Of a stretch of DNA of 64,000 nt, positions 47,646 to 60,812 are shown in pieces (position 1 is the stretch's first letter; every line of letters starts with the position of its first letter). The DNA lies in assembly GCA_028023455.1 (NCBI GenBank), contig JAQFVV010000055.1:5920030-5984029 (forward strand), given 5' to 3'. The notes beneath the pieces were generated by a model. It had not been told where the DNA came from, made no database searches, and worked only from the letters and a program-made list of their open reading frames with translations. The position numbers and the translations under genes are program-made. The stretch comes from Epiperipatus broadwayi (lineage: Eukaryota; Onychophora; Udeonychophora; Euonychophora; Peripatidae).

Positions 47646-50499
47646 GTTACACAATCTTATTTAATTTTATTATTTATAAGCATATATTGTCATGATTTCA
47701 TAACTATCATAGTAATAAATACTGATTGTATTTTAAGATCAGTCAGTAACCACGACAACCAGCACAGAACATTGTGAGACTCCATCATATTTGAGAGATT
47801 TCATTTTACGAATGAGTTGTATATTCTATGTGCAAGCCAATACTTATTTTTCCATTTGCACACACTGTTTTGCTCTTTGCAAAATTTTAATAATTTTATT
47901 TTTAAGCAAGTCAAGCTAGTTTTTTATTTTATATTTTCATTTTAAATTATAATTATCTTTTGTATAATATTTTCCAGATAACATTCCAAATTTCAAGAGG
48001 TTGGTCATTGAATGTATGTGTGTGAAAGTCGACGTTCATCACTGAAGAAGGCTGATGGACTCAAACAAGTCTGAAGATATGGAACACTACCATGTAATGT
48101 CTAATAATTAAGTAAGTTGTCAACAGATGACTGTGGAGTAGCATAAATACAGATTAAAAAAAACCAAAAAGAATAAAGTAATACTATGATGACATGTATA
48201 AGATATAAAATTATATGTATAATACAAAACAAAAACTTATCTACGAATTTCTTCTGCGTTTTAAATCTGTGAATTACATGCACTGAAGAAATTGGAATTT
48301 TCCTACTTAAAATTATCTATGATGCAGTGCAAATATTACTTTTTTAAAAATACAAGAGATTCCATCTATTATCCAAAAATTCACCTAAGAAGTAGCAGAT
48401 TTTTTATAAGTAAATTCACAAGTCTCGCCTATATGTAGCTGATGACGGAACAGTCTGAAATAACTTGGAGTGACAGTTTATGATACAGAAAAGCCACCAC
48501 AAAGTACATTACATTGGACAAAAGGTATGTTAAAAAGAACCATGTAAAACAATATTTATGAGGCAGAAAATGATATAAATGATTTGGTTATCAAGTAGAT
48601 CTCAAATTTGTAATATTTTGAAATGAAATAAATTCAGATTTCTGCTTACAATGACATTAATTACTGCAAAAAAGTGAGACTTCGGATGTCAGTGAAATGC
48701 TTTGAAATGAGCCGACACCAGATATTATTCAGTTTGTCAACAATGCAATAGACTTTTTATATGTTTTCCAAATGAACAATATGTTCTAACCCAAATGACA
48801 ACAATTAATTCTCTAAATGCGGGCTCAGATTTAATAATAGCAATGTTCTCTTCTCTCTAGAGACATGTCTGTAAGCATGCGTAATCAATTACTATGAGAT
48901 CTCAGATTCCTTCCGGCTAGTGGTCTTCTTCTGAACAGAGTAGTAACAATATTAAAATGCACCCTATCACCAAGTGAAACAGCATAGCATACAAAAAATG
49001 TATGCCCAATTTACGTTTCGATAACTTAACAACAAAACCCAACCAGAATTATAAGATGGTCTAAACATGTAAAACTTGCCATAAACAGACCATCAATGGT
49101 AACAATTTGTTCCAATTACCTTGAATATAAATAAACAGTTCAAATGAAAAATCAGTAACATATATGCAAAACCTAACAATTCTCAAAATAGATAAGAACA
49201 CTACTTAAAAAAAAAAAATACATATTAAAAATAGCTCTAAAATGAAAATGAAAAATATATACGAAAAAAGAATAAATAATAATATCTGAGGGGCAAAAAA
49301 CTTATAATTTTTACATGAAAAATATACAAATTAATGATGTAGGACTTATTTATTAGACAATAAAGTAACTTTAAAAAAAAGAATTATATAGGCATCTCCC
49401 GGTAATAAAAAAATCGGTAATTTTTCTTAAACAGAAATCATTTCATTGCTAATAATTTAAATGGCTAGTCAAGAATATTGGTTATCGGCACTATGTTACA
49501 AATTATTTAGATGGAAAAAAGATTAAATACCAAATTATTGTAAGTGAAATGCTGTCAAAAAGAAAAAGATTATTACATCTTATAATTAAAATATTAAAAA
49601 AATGTCAAATTAGTCATACTTTCTTGACCAATACAAGACTTCTACTGAAGCTTGAAAGACGTGTCTAATGGAACACTGTTCAAGAGCAAAAAAGTATAAA
49701 TTCATTATTCATATGCTATTATTTTTACTTTCTATAGTTATAGATATGTCTCAAATAATGCTGAAATCATTTTCTTTTTGATGTGATGCCGTAAAAATAA
49801 TTTAATCGTATATAAATATATAAATGTATGACTGCAATAATTATTCTATATTGCATTAGATATAAATATAACCAAAAGACTTTTAGAAAATCCCATAAAA
49901 GATCTAATTTTATAAGATCTTGAATAATCGTCTAACCTTAAAAATTCAGACCAACCCCCTTTCCTACATCCAGTAAACCAGTCTCTCCCGAATCTGCTAC
50001 AATTTGGTTCCAAATCTTTCAGTTTGAAAGATTTTGCTGTAAATCTGCAGATCCGATTGGCTGCAGATATTTTTGCACATCATCGAAAATGAAAATTAAT
50101 GAAGTCCATTATGCTGTTTTTTTCATATAAATTTTAATAAATAAGAAAAATATATATATAAAAGCTGTAATAATTAATAATATAATGATTTATATATCTG
50201 TAATATAGTGGACTCGACTACTTTTCACACAAGTGCCGACATGCCCTCTACTATCAATAAGTGTTCTAGAACCATACCTAATGCGCACCTATAGTTAGAG
50301 ATTATTCTTTAAGTAAACCAACAATTATTAACCATGTTTAAATTAGAGTTTGAACTTTTATAAGATAGGTTTTTAAATTGGCATACTACTTGTTCAAAGT
50401 CAGTTTATATATCACAGGATTAAAAATGAAACACTTTCTTTTCCCTATGATGTATAAACTGAATTTGTGCAAGTAATACGCTGATTTAAAAATCAGGCT

Positions 50500-50880
50500 T
50501 TTATTCAAATTATGTAACGAAGGCGTGGAAAATATTAGACATCTATTAATTGAATGTAAATACTTACAAACAGAAAGGGTACAAATAATGAAAATCGTGG
50601 GAGAATAAATATAAACAAAATGATTATTCAGAAAGTCAGTTCTTGGTTTTTATGCTGGGTTTGGAAAAAGATAAGGGGGATCTAGATATAAAGGCCATAG
50701 AACGGCCAAAGATGATGCTGTGGAAATGGGATGGAACAGGATAGAGAAGAATAGGGGAAAAACTTAGGATGGGGAATGCAAAGGGAAGGTAAGGTGGCTA
50801 ACAGGTTTTCTCTGGGCACAGTGGCTGAGAGATTCCTGACTTTGATAAAGAAGCTATACTGCATTGAATAATATTAAATA
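50500..50880 (+). pseudogene. LINE 3' fragment, same family as 44700-46455
   Basis: Broken frames read CNEGVENIRHLLIECKYLQT, then ERVQIMK, then GSRYKGHRTAKDDAVEMGWN. These parallel the Cys-His knuckle and C-terminus of the copy at 46030-46300. Only the 3' end is present, as expected of 5'-truncated LINE insertions. Confidence 0.7.
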
Positions 50881-51439
50881 AATGTTTAACATTTGAACAG
50901 AGTGTAATACTAAGTGCCGAAAAAGATTGATTTACTCCCTTTGTTTACATATACATTAAGCTATGTTTATTTTTAAAGTTCTGTCTCCAGCCTTATATAA
51001 TTTATTACAAGTTTAAAAACTCTTAAATACCATTTAATTTCACTCTGAATTACCAACAGTGTTGGCAAAGGGTTGCTTATAAACATCAGAGCTCCCAAGA
51101 GTAGATGGATTCATTCTATTCTTGACTCTTTGCTCAACATTCAAAGCGCTTTTAATTCATAGCCTTGAGGGGGGGGGTGATGATTTACTCCTTTTGTTTA
51201 CATACACATTGAGCTATGTTTAATTAAAATTATTAATAGGATATAGCTGTTATATAAGATATTTTTGTTATTTAGTATAATTTTTAGCATACTATCTAAT
51301 TATTGCACATACGAATAATTAACAAAAAAAAAATCCAGAGTAATGCAGTTATGAAAAAGACAGTAAATCATAAATTTAGAAAACTGAGCAAGTAACCATA
51401 TGAGTGACTGAAATTCATTAGCTAATAAATGGGCTGACT

Positions 51440-51720
51440 GAAAGATAATTGGCGCCGATTATTCAGTGGTATATGTGTGCGAAATTTATGAATTTCTAAT
51501 TTACTATTATTTTTTTATTTCAAACTGTGAATATTGTGACACAAAAATTGGAGTTGTTGCAGATAATATAGATAACTATCAGCGGCTACATAGCATTGCA
51601 AATTTTTTAAATACTGGCAGGTATTTGAACATTTCAAATAATTAGCTTCAGAAGCTGAATGGGTAAAATGTTTTCCTAGATAGGATACAATGTTTTGTAT
51701 TAAAAGAAACCTATGCAATC
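51440..51720. repeat. Unclassified dispersed repeat, copy B
   Basis: Partner of 42620-42890; shares GCGAAATTTATGAATTTCTA and the following T-rich block and TTGCAGATAA segment. Element type unknown. Confidence 0.35.
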
Positions 51721-51964
51721 AGCGTTGGTTATACCATTTGGTGTCCAGTACATATGCTTATAAAATGAGAATTATAGGTGACTTTCTACTTAATCCCAGC
51801 ATATATAAAAATGTTTGGCATAAACAAACTTTATAGCAAGCATAATGTATGAATACGCCATATCCTTCAAAACTGAAGAGAGAAAATATATATATTTTTT
51901 GTTCATTAGCAGGCAATTAACTTTATTTCTTTACTACATCGATTAAAACCTTGTACAGTTTAAC

Positions 51965-52670
51965 GCCATTTAGAAAGGCAGATTTTAGAGCTTAAGGTCC
52001 AGGGATCGTGTCAATAGTTCTGCCATTCTTATGAATTCATGAGTAATAACTGATTCTATTACTTTTTTACATACAGATCAAAGTTTGAAAAAAAGTATCT
52101 TTTTTCCATCCATTAATACCTGAATAAAACTTTGTTTCTTTATTACAGGGATCAAATTTGTAAAAGAAAACATTTTTCATTCATTAGCAGCGGAACAAAA
52201 TTTAATGACTACAAAATTACAGGGCATCTGTTGCTGTAACAACTATTAGAAATATTAATAAGAGTACCAAATTCTCTATGCAGTAGTGCCACCAAGTGCA
52301 AGCCTTTGTCATCAATGGATGCAGGAAGGTTTGAGCATGATATTCACATTTAATGCCTACTTATTTGCCACCTGTTACTTATTTGGTCAACTATAAAGTT
52401 TGGTTCTCCTAATAATAATATGTGTAAGTATATGAAATGGTGATCGTGTGACATTAGAAATATTATGTTTCAAATAATATATACTTTACAAAAATGTATG
52501 ATTAATAAAAAATGCCAAAATTTAATAAAAATACAATAATAATCAAATAATTTATTGTTCAGGAGTTCAGAAAAAGTTCCAAGTGCCGGAAGTGACGGAG
52601 ATGAATTCACGATGACGGACCTTGAGCTCCAAAATCTGCCACTCTATTACTACATTTAACCCACACCAAG
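51965..52670. repeat. Inverted repeat pair enclosing a repeat-family fragment
   Basis: GGCAGATTTTAGAGCTTAAG followed by GTCC at 51976, and the reverse of the segment ending near 52640 (GGCAGATTTTGGAGCTCAAG), are complementary. Between them (52262-52450) is a fragment of the palindromic family with CTATGCAGTAGTGCCACCAA and GGTGATCGTGTGAC. It looks like a composite of two elements. Confidence 0.55.
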
Positions 52671-52776
52671 CACCGAACTTTAATACCTGTCAGCTATAAA
52701 GAGTTATAACTTTATATTTTCCAAATTTAAGCAAAAATTGTGTTAAAGTTTAAAATCACGTATGTAAGGAACCATC

Positions 52777-52793
52777 TTTAATACCACCTAATA
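52777..52793. repeat. 17 bp flanking direct repeat, left copy
   Basis: TTTAATACCACCTAATA, identical to 53232-53248; likely target-site duplication. Confidence 0.7.
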
Positions 52794-53231
52794 ACATCAC
52801 ATGACCACCACCTCTTATGCTTGTGTATAACTGTTGTAACAGGCAAAACTCACTATAGGTATTGCCACACACAGCAAGCTAGAGTAATCAATGGATGCCA
52901 GAAAGCTTGTGCACAAAATCCCCATCTATGACTATATAAGCTAATGGGCTTGGATTGAAAACATTAAGGTGTTTTCAATTTAAGACTCATAGTTTTGTAG
53001 TTAAGTGGAGATAAAAGGTGGCTTCTGGAGAGTTGCATTAGATCCTAAGATCTAGGTGCAGTGCTCTCAGATCCAAGGCTCCTCATTGACGAAGGCCACA
53101 AGGCAAAAACTAGTCTGGGGATATTGGATGAGTAGGTACTAGATGGGGATTTTATGCACAAGCCTTCTGGCATCCACTGATTACTCTCTAGATTGCTGTG
53201 TGTGGCAATATGTATAGTGAGTTTTGCCTAT
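52794..53231. mobile_element. Palindromic repeat-family copy with 17 bp flanking repeats
   Basis: The left arm begins ACATCACATGACCACCACC and contains ACAGGCAAAACTCACTATAG. The right arm ends with the complement CTATAGTGAGTTTTGCCTATT-like block at 53213-53231, and AGATGGGGATTTTATGCACA pairs with TGTGCACAAAATCCCCATCT. TTTAATACCACCTAATA flanks it exactly at 52777-52793 and 53232-53248. The left end has about 50 bp with no mirror on the right. No open frame. Several other copies lie in the window. Confidence 0.75.
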
Positions 53232-53248
53232 TTTAATACCACCTAATA
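53232..53248. repeat. 17 bp flanking direct repeat, right copy
   Basis: TTTAATACCACCTAATA, identical to 52777-52793. Confidence 0.7.
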
Positions 53249-54432
53249 CAAACTGGGCATGTTTTATTGGAAAAAAAAAAAATAGTTTACTAAAAAATAA
53301 ATTATTATTTATGCTGACCCAAAAAATTTTTGTAAATGAAACATGAATATTGGTGGTCAACCAGCTTGAATAAATCAATGAAAACGAATAAAGCATTTAT
53401 TATGCATGTAAAAAATACACAAATTACAATCACTGTAATAATACATTGGAAGTAAAGATGTAGGGTCAGCTACAGGAAGATCATTCTATTAATATTGAAC
53501 AACAAAACCAATCAAAAAGATTATTCACGTATAATTTCAAATATGTTGGTTATTAAACTGCAAATGCTTGTGACTTTAAATCATAAGGTGATTACGCCAC
53601 TGCTGGAAAAATGTGAATAGATTTTTCAAATAAATAGTAACAAAAATGAAATTTATTCATCACCATACAACAAACAATAGTCATGCCATTGAATGTTGTA
53701 TCAGGAAAAAGATTTACCAACACAAGATGGACAAATAATATTATATTTATATAAACCACAAAGAAATCCTACTTGTATCAATTAAGCAAATGAAATCCTG
53801 CATGATTAACATGTGGTAGAATAGTTAAGATTCATGAGCCAAAGATTCTGGAATCCAAAACTCAAGCCTTCTTAAATACCCATGTTCTCTCATTTCTTCC
53901 TTTATCTGGCCTAAGGATAATTTTTTAAAAATAATCAATAAATTATATTGCCCGTTAAGTGAAGTGAAAAAATAATTACAGAACTGTATAATACAAGGCC
54001 CAAAATGACAAAATGGATGGAACAAAAACGTTTGGGTTCCAGATCTCATGTCTGGATTTTTCTCTGGGTTAAACATTGGATATGGATCAAGATACAATTC
54101 CAGTGGAATTTTTTCATTCTCTTGAACAAGTTTTTATAATTTATCCTACTGAAGAGATAGATAATAAGAATGTCAATGATAATTGTACCTTAATGAAGCT
54201 GCTTTATTCGAAACCATTCATGTATATATAATATAAACAAGATTAGATTTATATTTATGTAGCAAACATTTTAATGTGTCGATCCTTATTCTGAAATTCC
54301 TAATATGTATTCAGAACAAACAATTACGAGATAGTGGTGCTTGAATGTCACTTGGCTACAAAACCAATTAACTTTTCGATTATATTTTTATCCATATGCA
54401 CAACACAAATAAAAGATATCAGTAAAACTTAC

Positions 54433-54488
54433 TTGAATTCTTCGGTATCAGTCGACAACTCTTGTTCAATTTGTAAAAAAACCTGAAC
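54433..54488 (-). CDS. DOP1: DOP1 homologue small coding exon (56 bp)
   Basis: A very short exon found by splice-site and phase logic: acceptor tag at 54491-54489 and donor GTAAGT (54432-54427). It encodes VQVFLQIEQELSTDTEEF plus two bases of the next codon. The vertebrate counterpart continues identically in pattern after the WPTxITE block (VQVFLLMEQEL), which supports the call. It sits between introns of 6.3 and 16 kb. Confidence 0.92.
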
Positions 54489-54768
54489 CTACATAAACAA
54501 ACAAAAATGAAATGGTTACACAAATTAGCAAGATTATTATCTATTATTACATTAAAAAAAACAGCATCAATAAATTAATGGCTTATATAATAAATAATAA
54601 TATAATAAACTGGATAATAATCATTTCCCTTTTAAATTTTTATCATGCGTAATATTATCTACATTATCTTCTTATCCATTTATTATTAAAATATATTATT
54701 GTAATTAATAACAAGTTTTCTTTTATCTTCTTATACAATGCAAACATTATTTTCTCTAAATAATGTTA

Positions 54769-54946
54769 TTTCCTTACGGTTCTGACTGTTCGATAGTCTT
54801 CTTCAGAACATTTAAATATATATAACTACATAGAAATGAAACATACTCCAATTATACTATAGTATAGCATATGTGGTCTTATATATTTAAATATTTTGTA
54901 GCTCTGAAGAAGATTACTGGATAGTCAAAACTGTATGGAAATAAAA
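54769..54946. repeat. Palindrome with hammerhead-like hairpin ends
   Basis: The left end (minus strand: CTGAAGAAGACTATCGAACA then GTCAGAAC) and the right end (plus strand: CTGAAGAAGATTACTGGATA then GTCAAAAC, TGTATGGAAATAAAA) are inverted copies around an AT-rich centre. The same motif recurs at 18465-18510 and 61315-61500. Its recurrence shows a dispersed repeat family. Confidence 0.7.
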
Positions 54947-54956
54947 TTGCTTAGAG

Positions 54957-55350
54957 CAGGGGTGGTCAACTTTTGTGTTCATAAGATTTATTTTTTATTT
55001 TAAAAATGTGTTGCGATCAACTTGTTGTCACAGGCGTAGTCTAAATAGAAAGAGGTGTGAAACAGGCCAAAAAACTCACGTCTGGGGGGATTAAAACAAC
55101 ATGAGTAATTATTAACAATATTTAATAATTCAAATTAGCTACATTAAATCAAGATTAAAAATATTATTGTCAATAATGATACGGCTTAGTGGACTTCCAC
55201 CTATCTAGAATTGGAAAAAAATTTAGAACAAAAATAACAAAAAAACTTGAAAACCTTGACTTAATTTGTTTCACTTGTTACCTGACAGCTCTTCCCAGAT
55301 TGGCCTCGCAATCGACCAGTGGATCACAATCGATTTGTTGGACACCCCTG
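54957..55350. mobile_element. hAT-type MITE, 394 bp
   Basis: Ends CAGGGGTGGTCAAC and (reverse) CAGGGGTGTCCAAC are terminal inverted repeats. Flanks GCTTAGAG (54949-54956) and GTTTAGAG (55351-55358) form an 8 bp duplication with one mismatch. Internal GATCAACTTG and CGCAATCGACC blocks are typical subterminal repeats. No transposase. It sits right after the hairpin repeat. Confidence 0.85.
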
Positions 55351-56539
55351 GTTTAGAGAATTTTCGTCAATCTAATCTTTGATTAGTTGATAATATTGTT
55401 AACTTTAAAAAACAGACTTTATTAATATATAAATCCAGTCTTATAACTTAAAAATACAAAACAATTTTAATTATTAAAATATGAAAACATGGCTGATTGA
55501 AAGCATAAATGGAAAAAAATTTCAAAAGTAATTCGCAAAAGCTGCGGCCATTTTGTTCCAATCCTTTGCATGGATAGTTGGAATCCAAGGATAATATTAA
55601 ACTCTCTATACACTATATTTTTAGTGCATATATACATACCAATAATACAATTTAAAAATTATATTCATTAAAATATCAACAAAAATCACGAGTACAAATA
55701 TAAAGTAAAGTAATTATGAAAAGACAGTATCGCAATAAATTAAGAATACAAAATCACATATTGTATTTTCGCACATTATATATATATAATGCAGAGAAGA
55801 TTGGAATAATTATACTTTCTTTTCAGTAATATAGAGAACATTCTTTACAGAATTTTATAAATCAGGTGTGGTCATTATACACAAAAATATGTTAAATATT
55901 CAAATCTAAGAGAAAAAATATGTACGAGAATGCCAGCATATGAATTTTTTTCTTTTACTACTAAATCACTTATAGATTTTTTTCCACTTATCATGTGAAT
56001 TTAAGAAATATTTTTCAAATATTCATAACTTCTATTTACATTCCAAAAATATTTCTCTTCGGATAAATTTTGATATTTAGCTAAAGCCAAACTGGAAAGA
56101 TTTATTTGTGTCAGCAAATAGAGAACAGATTGTAATATTTAACGAAAGGGTTGACGTCTACGAAAGATTAAAAATTCAATGATAAAAATATCAGAGATTT
56201 TATTTACGGTACTGATAAAAATTTAATAAATAAATTATGAAATATTAAATCTGCCCACTTTTAGTTAACAATTAAATGAAAATTAATGTTAAATTATATA
56301 AATATGAGTAGACATAAGCATGCGTACATATTAAAAATTTTCATAGATTTATAGATGTAAACATTAAAATAACACAGGAATTTTTGTGTGGAGTGATTTA
56401 GATAAAATTTCAGTTACAATGTAACCTAGCAACAACCAATTAAAATTGGCAACACAAACTAAAAACATGTGACTTACTCATAACAATAGTATTTGTGTGT
56501 ACCATCTTTGATTTAATGTGGCTCATACAATTACTGTCA

Positions 56540-57060
56540 TTATTAAAACAGAGGCAAAACTCTCCATACAGTAGTGCCACTCAGTGCAAGCCAAAGTAAT
56601 CAATGGATGCAAGAAGTTTATGCATAAAATCCCCATCTAGTGCCTCCTCATCCAATATTCCCAGATTAGTTTCTAGCTTACGGCTTTGATCAGTGAGGAC
56701 CCTTCGACATGAGTCACTACACCTAGACCTTAGGATCTAGTGCAATTCTCCAGCAGCCACCTTTTAACTTTTTGGTTAACTATAAAGCTACAAGTCCAAA
56801 ATGAAAACACAACAATGTTTTCAATCCAAGCTCTACCACTTGTATAGTCATATAGATTCGAATCCAGTTTGGTATCTGCACATTTTGGTGTCTTTGGTTC
56901 TTTAATAACCATAGCCATCATCATCCCATTGGCAATATTGGTTTAAACCCCTAAACATTCATGATCCTATGCTTACAGAAGCGGTTAAAATAGAGACAAA
57001 ACTCTCCATACAGTAGTGCCATCTGGTATAAGCCAAAGTAATCAATGATCATGTGGTTTA
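56540..57060. mobile_element. Two palindromic-family copies, same orientation
   Basis: The block CTCCATACAGTAGTGCCACT followed by CAGTGCAAGCC and AATCAATGGATGCAAG occurs at 56561, and CTCCATACAGTAGTGCCATC at 57003. The first copy is long and includes CTAGACCTTAGGATCTAGTG; the second is truncated and ends in TGATCATGTGGTTTAATAC. The open frame 56730-56924 is a translation of the repeat. Confidence 0.65.
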
Positions 57061-58395
57061 ATACTATTATTATTACTAGATCACAAGGTTTCAGCCTGCA
57101 TTATCAGTTTTGATTGCTGTTGCTTGGTTATATGGTAGCTAAAATTTTACTTCAGATATGACATCCAAAAATTATTTCAACGTTTATGTATATATTCCAT
57201 CTCATATTTGATTTCACTCTTATAATGAGTGATTTGCATCCTTAGACTTGGCAAAATATCGTCATTAACTTTTGGGGCTATTTTCAACAAAATGGCAAAG
57301 CAAGAGAATGAATATAAGATGAGAAAATATTAATAAAAAAGATGATCGACACATCTCATAACCGTCTTCTGCTTCCATCAGATGCACAGAATGTCATTAC
57401 TCCAAACATAAAATCAAAGAAGAATGGCTTATAGCTAATAACGCTTACTCTATAAAGCGGAAGGAAGCATGCTTCTTTTTTCTCCAAAAAGTGGACTTTC
57501 TAATCTACTTTGCATATATTTAAATATTTGTCGCATACATTTTCTACAGCGCTCATACAACCCTCTTGGTATGATTATGAAAAGATAGAACTTCTCAAAA
57601 GCGCTTAGTCAATTAATATTACAATTTGTATTTAGCTTCATCATTGCCTGCGTTTTAGCATATTTAGACATATTAAATATTCTTTTCACACTATGGCTAA
57701 CTAAACTTTCAGATATCTATGCTGTGGACTCATGAATAACTATTAGATCATGGAGATATGTATGACCACTGCCCTATTTGTTTTAGTGCAGTAATAATAC
57801 GAAGTCCACAGATCACAACCATTGCTTAAACTTATTATAAATTGCCAAGCAATAACCCATTCAATTACCCTTTTTTCAAAGAGTCATTTATTAGAAAACG
57901 ATCGGAAAATATATAGAAGCAGAAACAACTGTTTTTGATGATTATTGAGTGAACTTTTATTTTACGTAATATATTATTAAGAAAATAGAATTACAATATG
58001 TTCTTGAAAAGAAGTACATAATTCAGATGCTACTACTAATAAAAAATAATCTGGGAGAAAAAAAATGAAGACCTATATTTCAATCAGAGAGTAACCTTTG
58101 CACAACCCCCCACCCCTTCCCCCAGAGACTATAGCGATCTCTCTCTTTCCATTTGCATAAAAAAAAAGTTAGCTATTTAATATAGAGTGCTTTCAAATAT
58201 ATGATTAATTGCATCTAATTGTTTTGGCTACAGTATCCACATTATCACCATCCACTGATTCACTTTTCCACTATTAAAAAATTTGACTATATAATTTTAA
58301 AAAAAATTAAAAATTAGTAAAAAATAATTGAGATTTTTATTATTGTTTCACTTAAATATATGTCTTTGACATTTTATCATCGTTAATTTTCAACA

Positions 58396-59195
58396 GACCT
58401 ACTCAAGAAGGGTGTGCAAATACATACATAATTTTTATAACATTATACTATAATTATAATAAGGGAATAAAAATAAATGGAGATTATTTAAGTCATCTAG
58501 ATATTGCAGATAATGAAGTTGTTTTTGCAAACAATGCTTCAGAGCTTCAGGGAATGTTGCAGGAGTTAGCTAGATGAAAATAAGACAATAAGATTAAAGG
58601 TAAATGTTAAAAAGACTCAAATAGTGTTCAATGGATTTTCCGAAAGAAGAAGGTAAAATTTGATAATGATAGACTAAAAGAAGTTAACAACTACAAATAT
58701 CTTGGTTCGAGTGCCTTTGGTAGAAATAATTTAATGTTAAAAGGAAATATGTCTGTGTTTGAAAAGGAAGGTTTTTAATAAATATGTTACCAGTTCTTAC
58801 TTACAGATCTGAGACTTGGACACTTAAAAGAAGAGCAATACTGAGACTTCAGACCACTCAAAAAAAAAGTATAAAGAGATGTAAGTTAAGAATAACAAGA
58901 AGAGATTGAAAACGAAATACACGAGTGAGAGAACAAACAGGTGATATTGATTTCATTGAAAGAATGAAACTGAAGATGGGTTGGACATATTGATAGAAAT
59001 GATGATAATAAAAAACAATGGATTCCAAGAGATTGTAAAGAACCTAGAAAGAGATCATGTGAAATGGTTAAATGATATTAGAAAGTGTGCTGGTGTGATG
59101 TGGAGGAGAGAGGTTAGAAGACTGGAGAAGCTGGATTGAACATGGAGAGCACTTTATCTTGCAATGGATCAATCAGTTGAAAATGATGATGAGTG
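58396..59195 (+). pseudogene. LINE reverse transcriptase C-terminal half, decayed
   Basis: Across several frames the strand reads GIKINGDYLSHLDIADNEVV then FANNASELQGMLQEL, where IADN replaces the catalytic YADD/FADD box. Then come YKYLGSSAFGRN, a region like RLGHLKEEQY, HVKWLNDIRKCAGVMWRREV and RRLEKLD. This is the RT palm end, thumb and C-terminal part of an RTE-like LINE. It is the same family as 6990-7440. Internal stops show it is dead. Confidence 0.75.
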
Positions 59196-60812
59196 GAATT
59201 ACAATTTGATAAGTACTGTATTTTTTTCCCCTTATAATTAAAAATTATTTTTAATTGTATTAAAGAAATCTAAGTAAAGCGTTAGAAAACTTCACTAAGG
59301 TATGGCTTTTTTTTTTGATTGGGGTGGGGGGGGGTGTAGTTTTTTAAACTTTTTTTCAACAAGACTTTCTAACCATCTTTCAGTTTCAAGTCATAATACA
59401 TTCTTTTACAAATGATTTTTAAAAATTTAGAAATACATTAAGAAAAGAGATTTTTGGAATTTTCTTTTGCCTATTATATTTTTATTAATTAATTTTGTTT
59501 TGAACTGAAATATTTATATATATACAATAATCTCTGCATGCGCTAAAGCATTTTTACTATTATATAGTATATATTTTTAAAAAAATTGAAATTTTTCTCT
59601 ACTATATAAACTATCCATTTGATATGTAACGTTTGCTACTATCCATGAATCCGTATCTGCTTCAGCTGCAAATACCATAGATGCAATGACACCACTATAT
59701 ATAAATTATTTTTTTTTTGAAAAATTATTAGTTTCATAAAGGACTTAAATACTTTTGATGGTTTGAAAAATTCTTAAATGTATATACAAATAATAATTTA
59801 AAAAAAAAGCGAATGGTTTTATTACTTGAGAGTTCGAAAGAAGTTGGAGCACCAGAATTGATCTTGTGACCTCCCGATCTCAAATTGGACACTCAATTTC
59901 TCAAATAATTCAAAGTAAGATTATATATTAAGTTTTCTAACCCATTTATAACACAAACTGTTACCTTTTTTACAAATCATTATTTGTCTATAAAAAAACT
60001 CTGCACATTTTTTTTTCTGAATGTGAATAAATATCTGTTTGCAAAAATAAGGTTTAAATAATTTTTTGGAAATTATAAAGTAAATCTTAATTACATTATC
60101 TGTTGCTGCTCTTTAAAAAAAAAAAAAAAAATTTACATTTTGAGACAAATTTATGAGACACAGAATGTACTAATATAGATGTTAGAATAGCCCAACACCC
60201 TTTGAAAAACTCATTGCAAACAAAGTATTAGTCGTTACATAATTATTATTATCAATTAAAAAAATATTGAACGTTATGAATAAGACTAATTAAAATCTAC
60301 TAAAGAGTAACCGACACATTATTAAGACCAAAATTCTGAAATATACAAAAATATTTAACGTTGCAAATGTAAATACAAACACATCACTATTTCTTTTGAA
60401 CAATAAGTACTTCAAACAAAATAAATAAATGCACATATTAAACATAGAATTATTTTCTATGCTTTCATCATGATTATTTTCATGGCATATAATTTGACTA
60501 TCTCCGATATAAATATTATAAAATAATTTAATTCATAGATGATAAAACCATAATAAATATACATTAGAAACAATAACTCATTCTATTTCTCTATTAATAA
60601 CTGAAACTAGTCCAAGAATTTGAAGCTGGCACTATTATCTAGTTTCCATTAAATACTGAAGCTTACAATAGATGGCTCTGGGGTAGAACAAATAAAGTAA
60701 ATTACTGCTTCGAATGCAGGGGATTGAAAGGAAGCAGAGAGAGAGTAATGTGTTAATAATAAATCTGGATAATAATAAAATATATATATATAAATAGGAA
60801 AACATAACCTAC

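Larger units (their letters stand above)
38384..54432 (-). other. 16 kb DOP1 intron
   Basis: Contains no further DOP1 exon: the phases of the flanking exons join directly. Transposon content is listed separately. Stretches 38400-40500, 47030-47520, 48300-50450 and 53250-54430 contain only AT-rich sequence and chance open frames. A GC-richer patch at 40500-41000 and another at 46460-46950 are not identified. Confidence 0.8.
54489..60812 (-). other. 6.3 kb DOP1 intron
   Basis: No exon found inside; flanking exons join in phase 0. Holds the hairpin repeat, an hAT MITE, two palindromic-family copies and a LINE fragment listed separately. 55360-56480, 57070-58390 and 59200-60810 show nothing recognisable. 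Confidence 0.8.

Noticed and set aside
47535-47777. 80-residue ORF near the tRNA-like head
   Set aside because: It translates the SINE-like segment and AT-rich flank; no protein domain.
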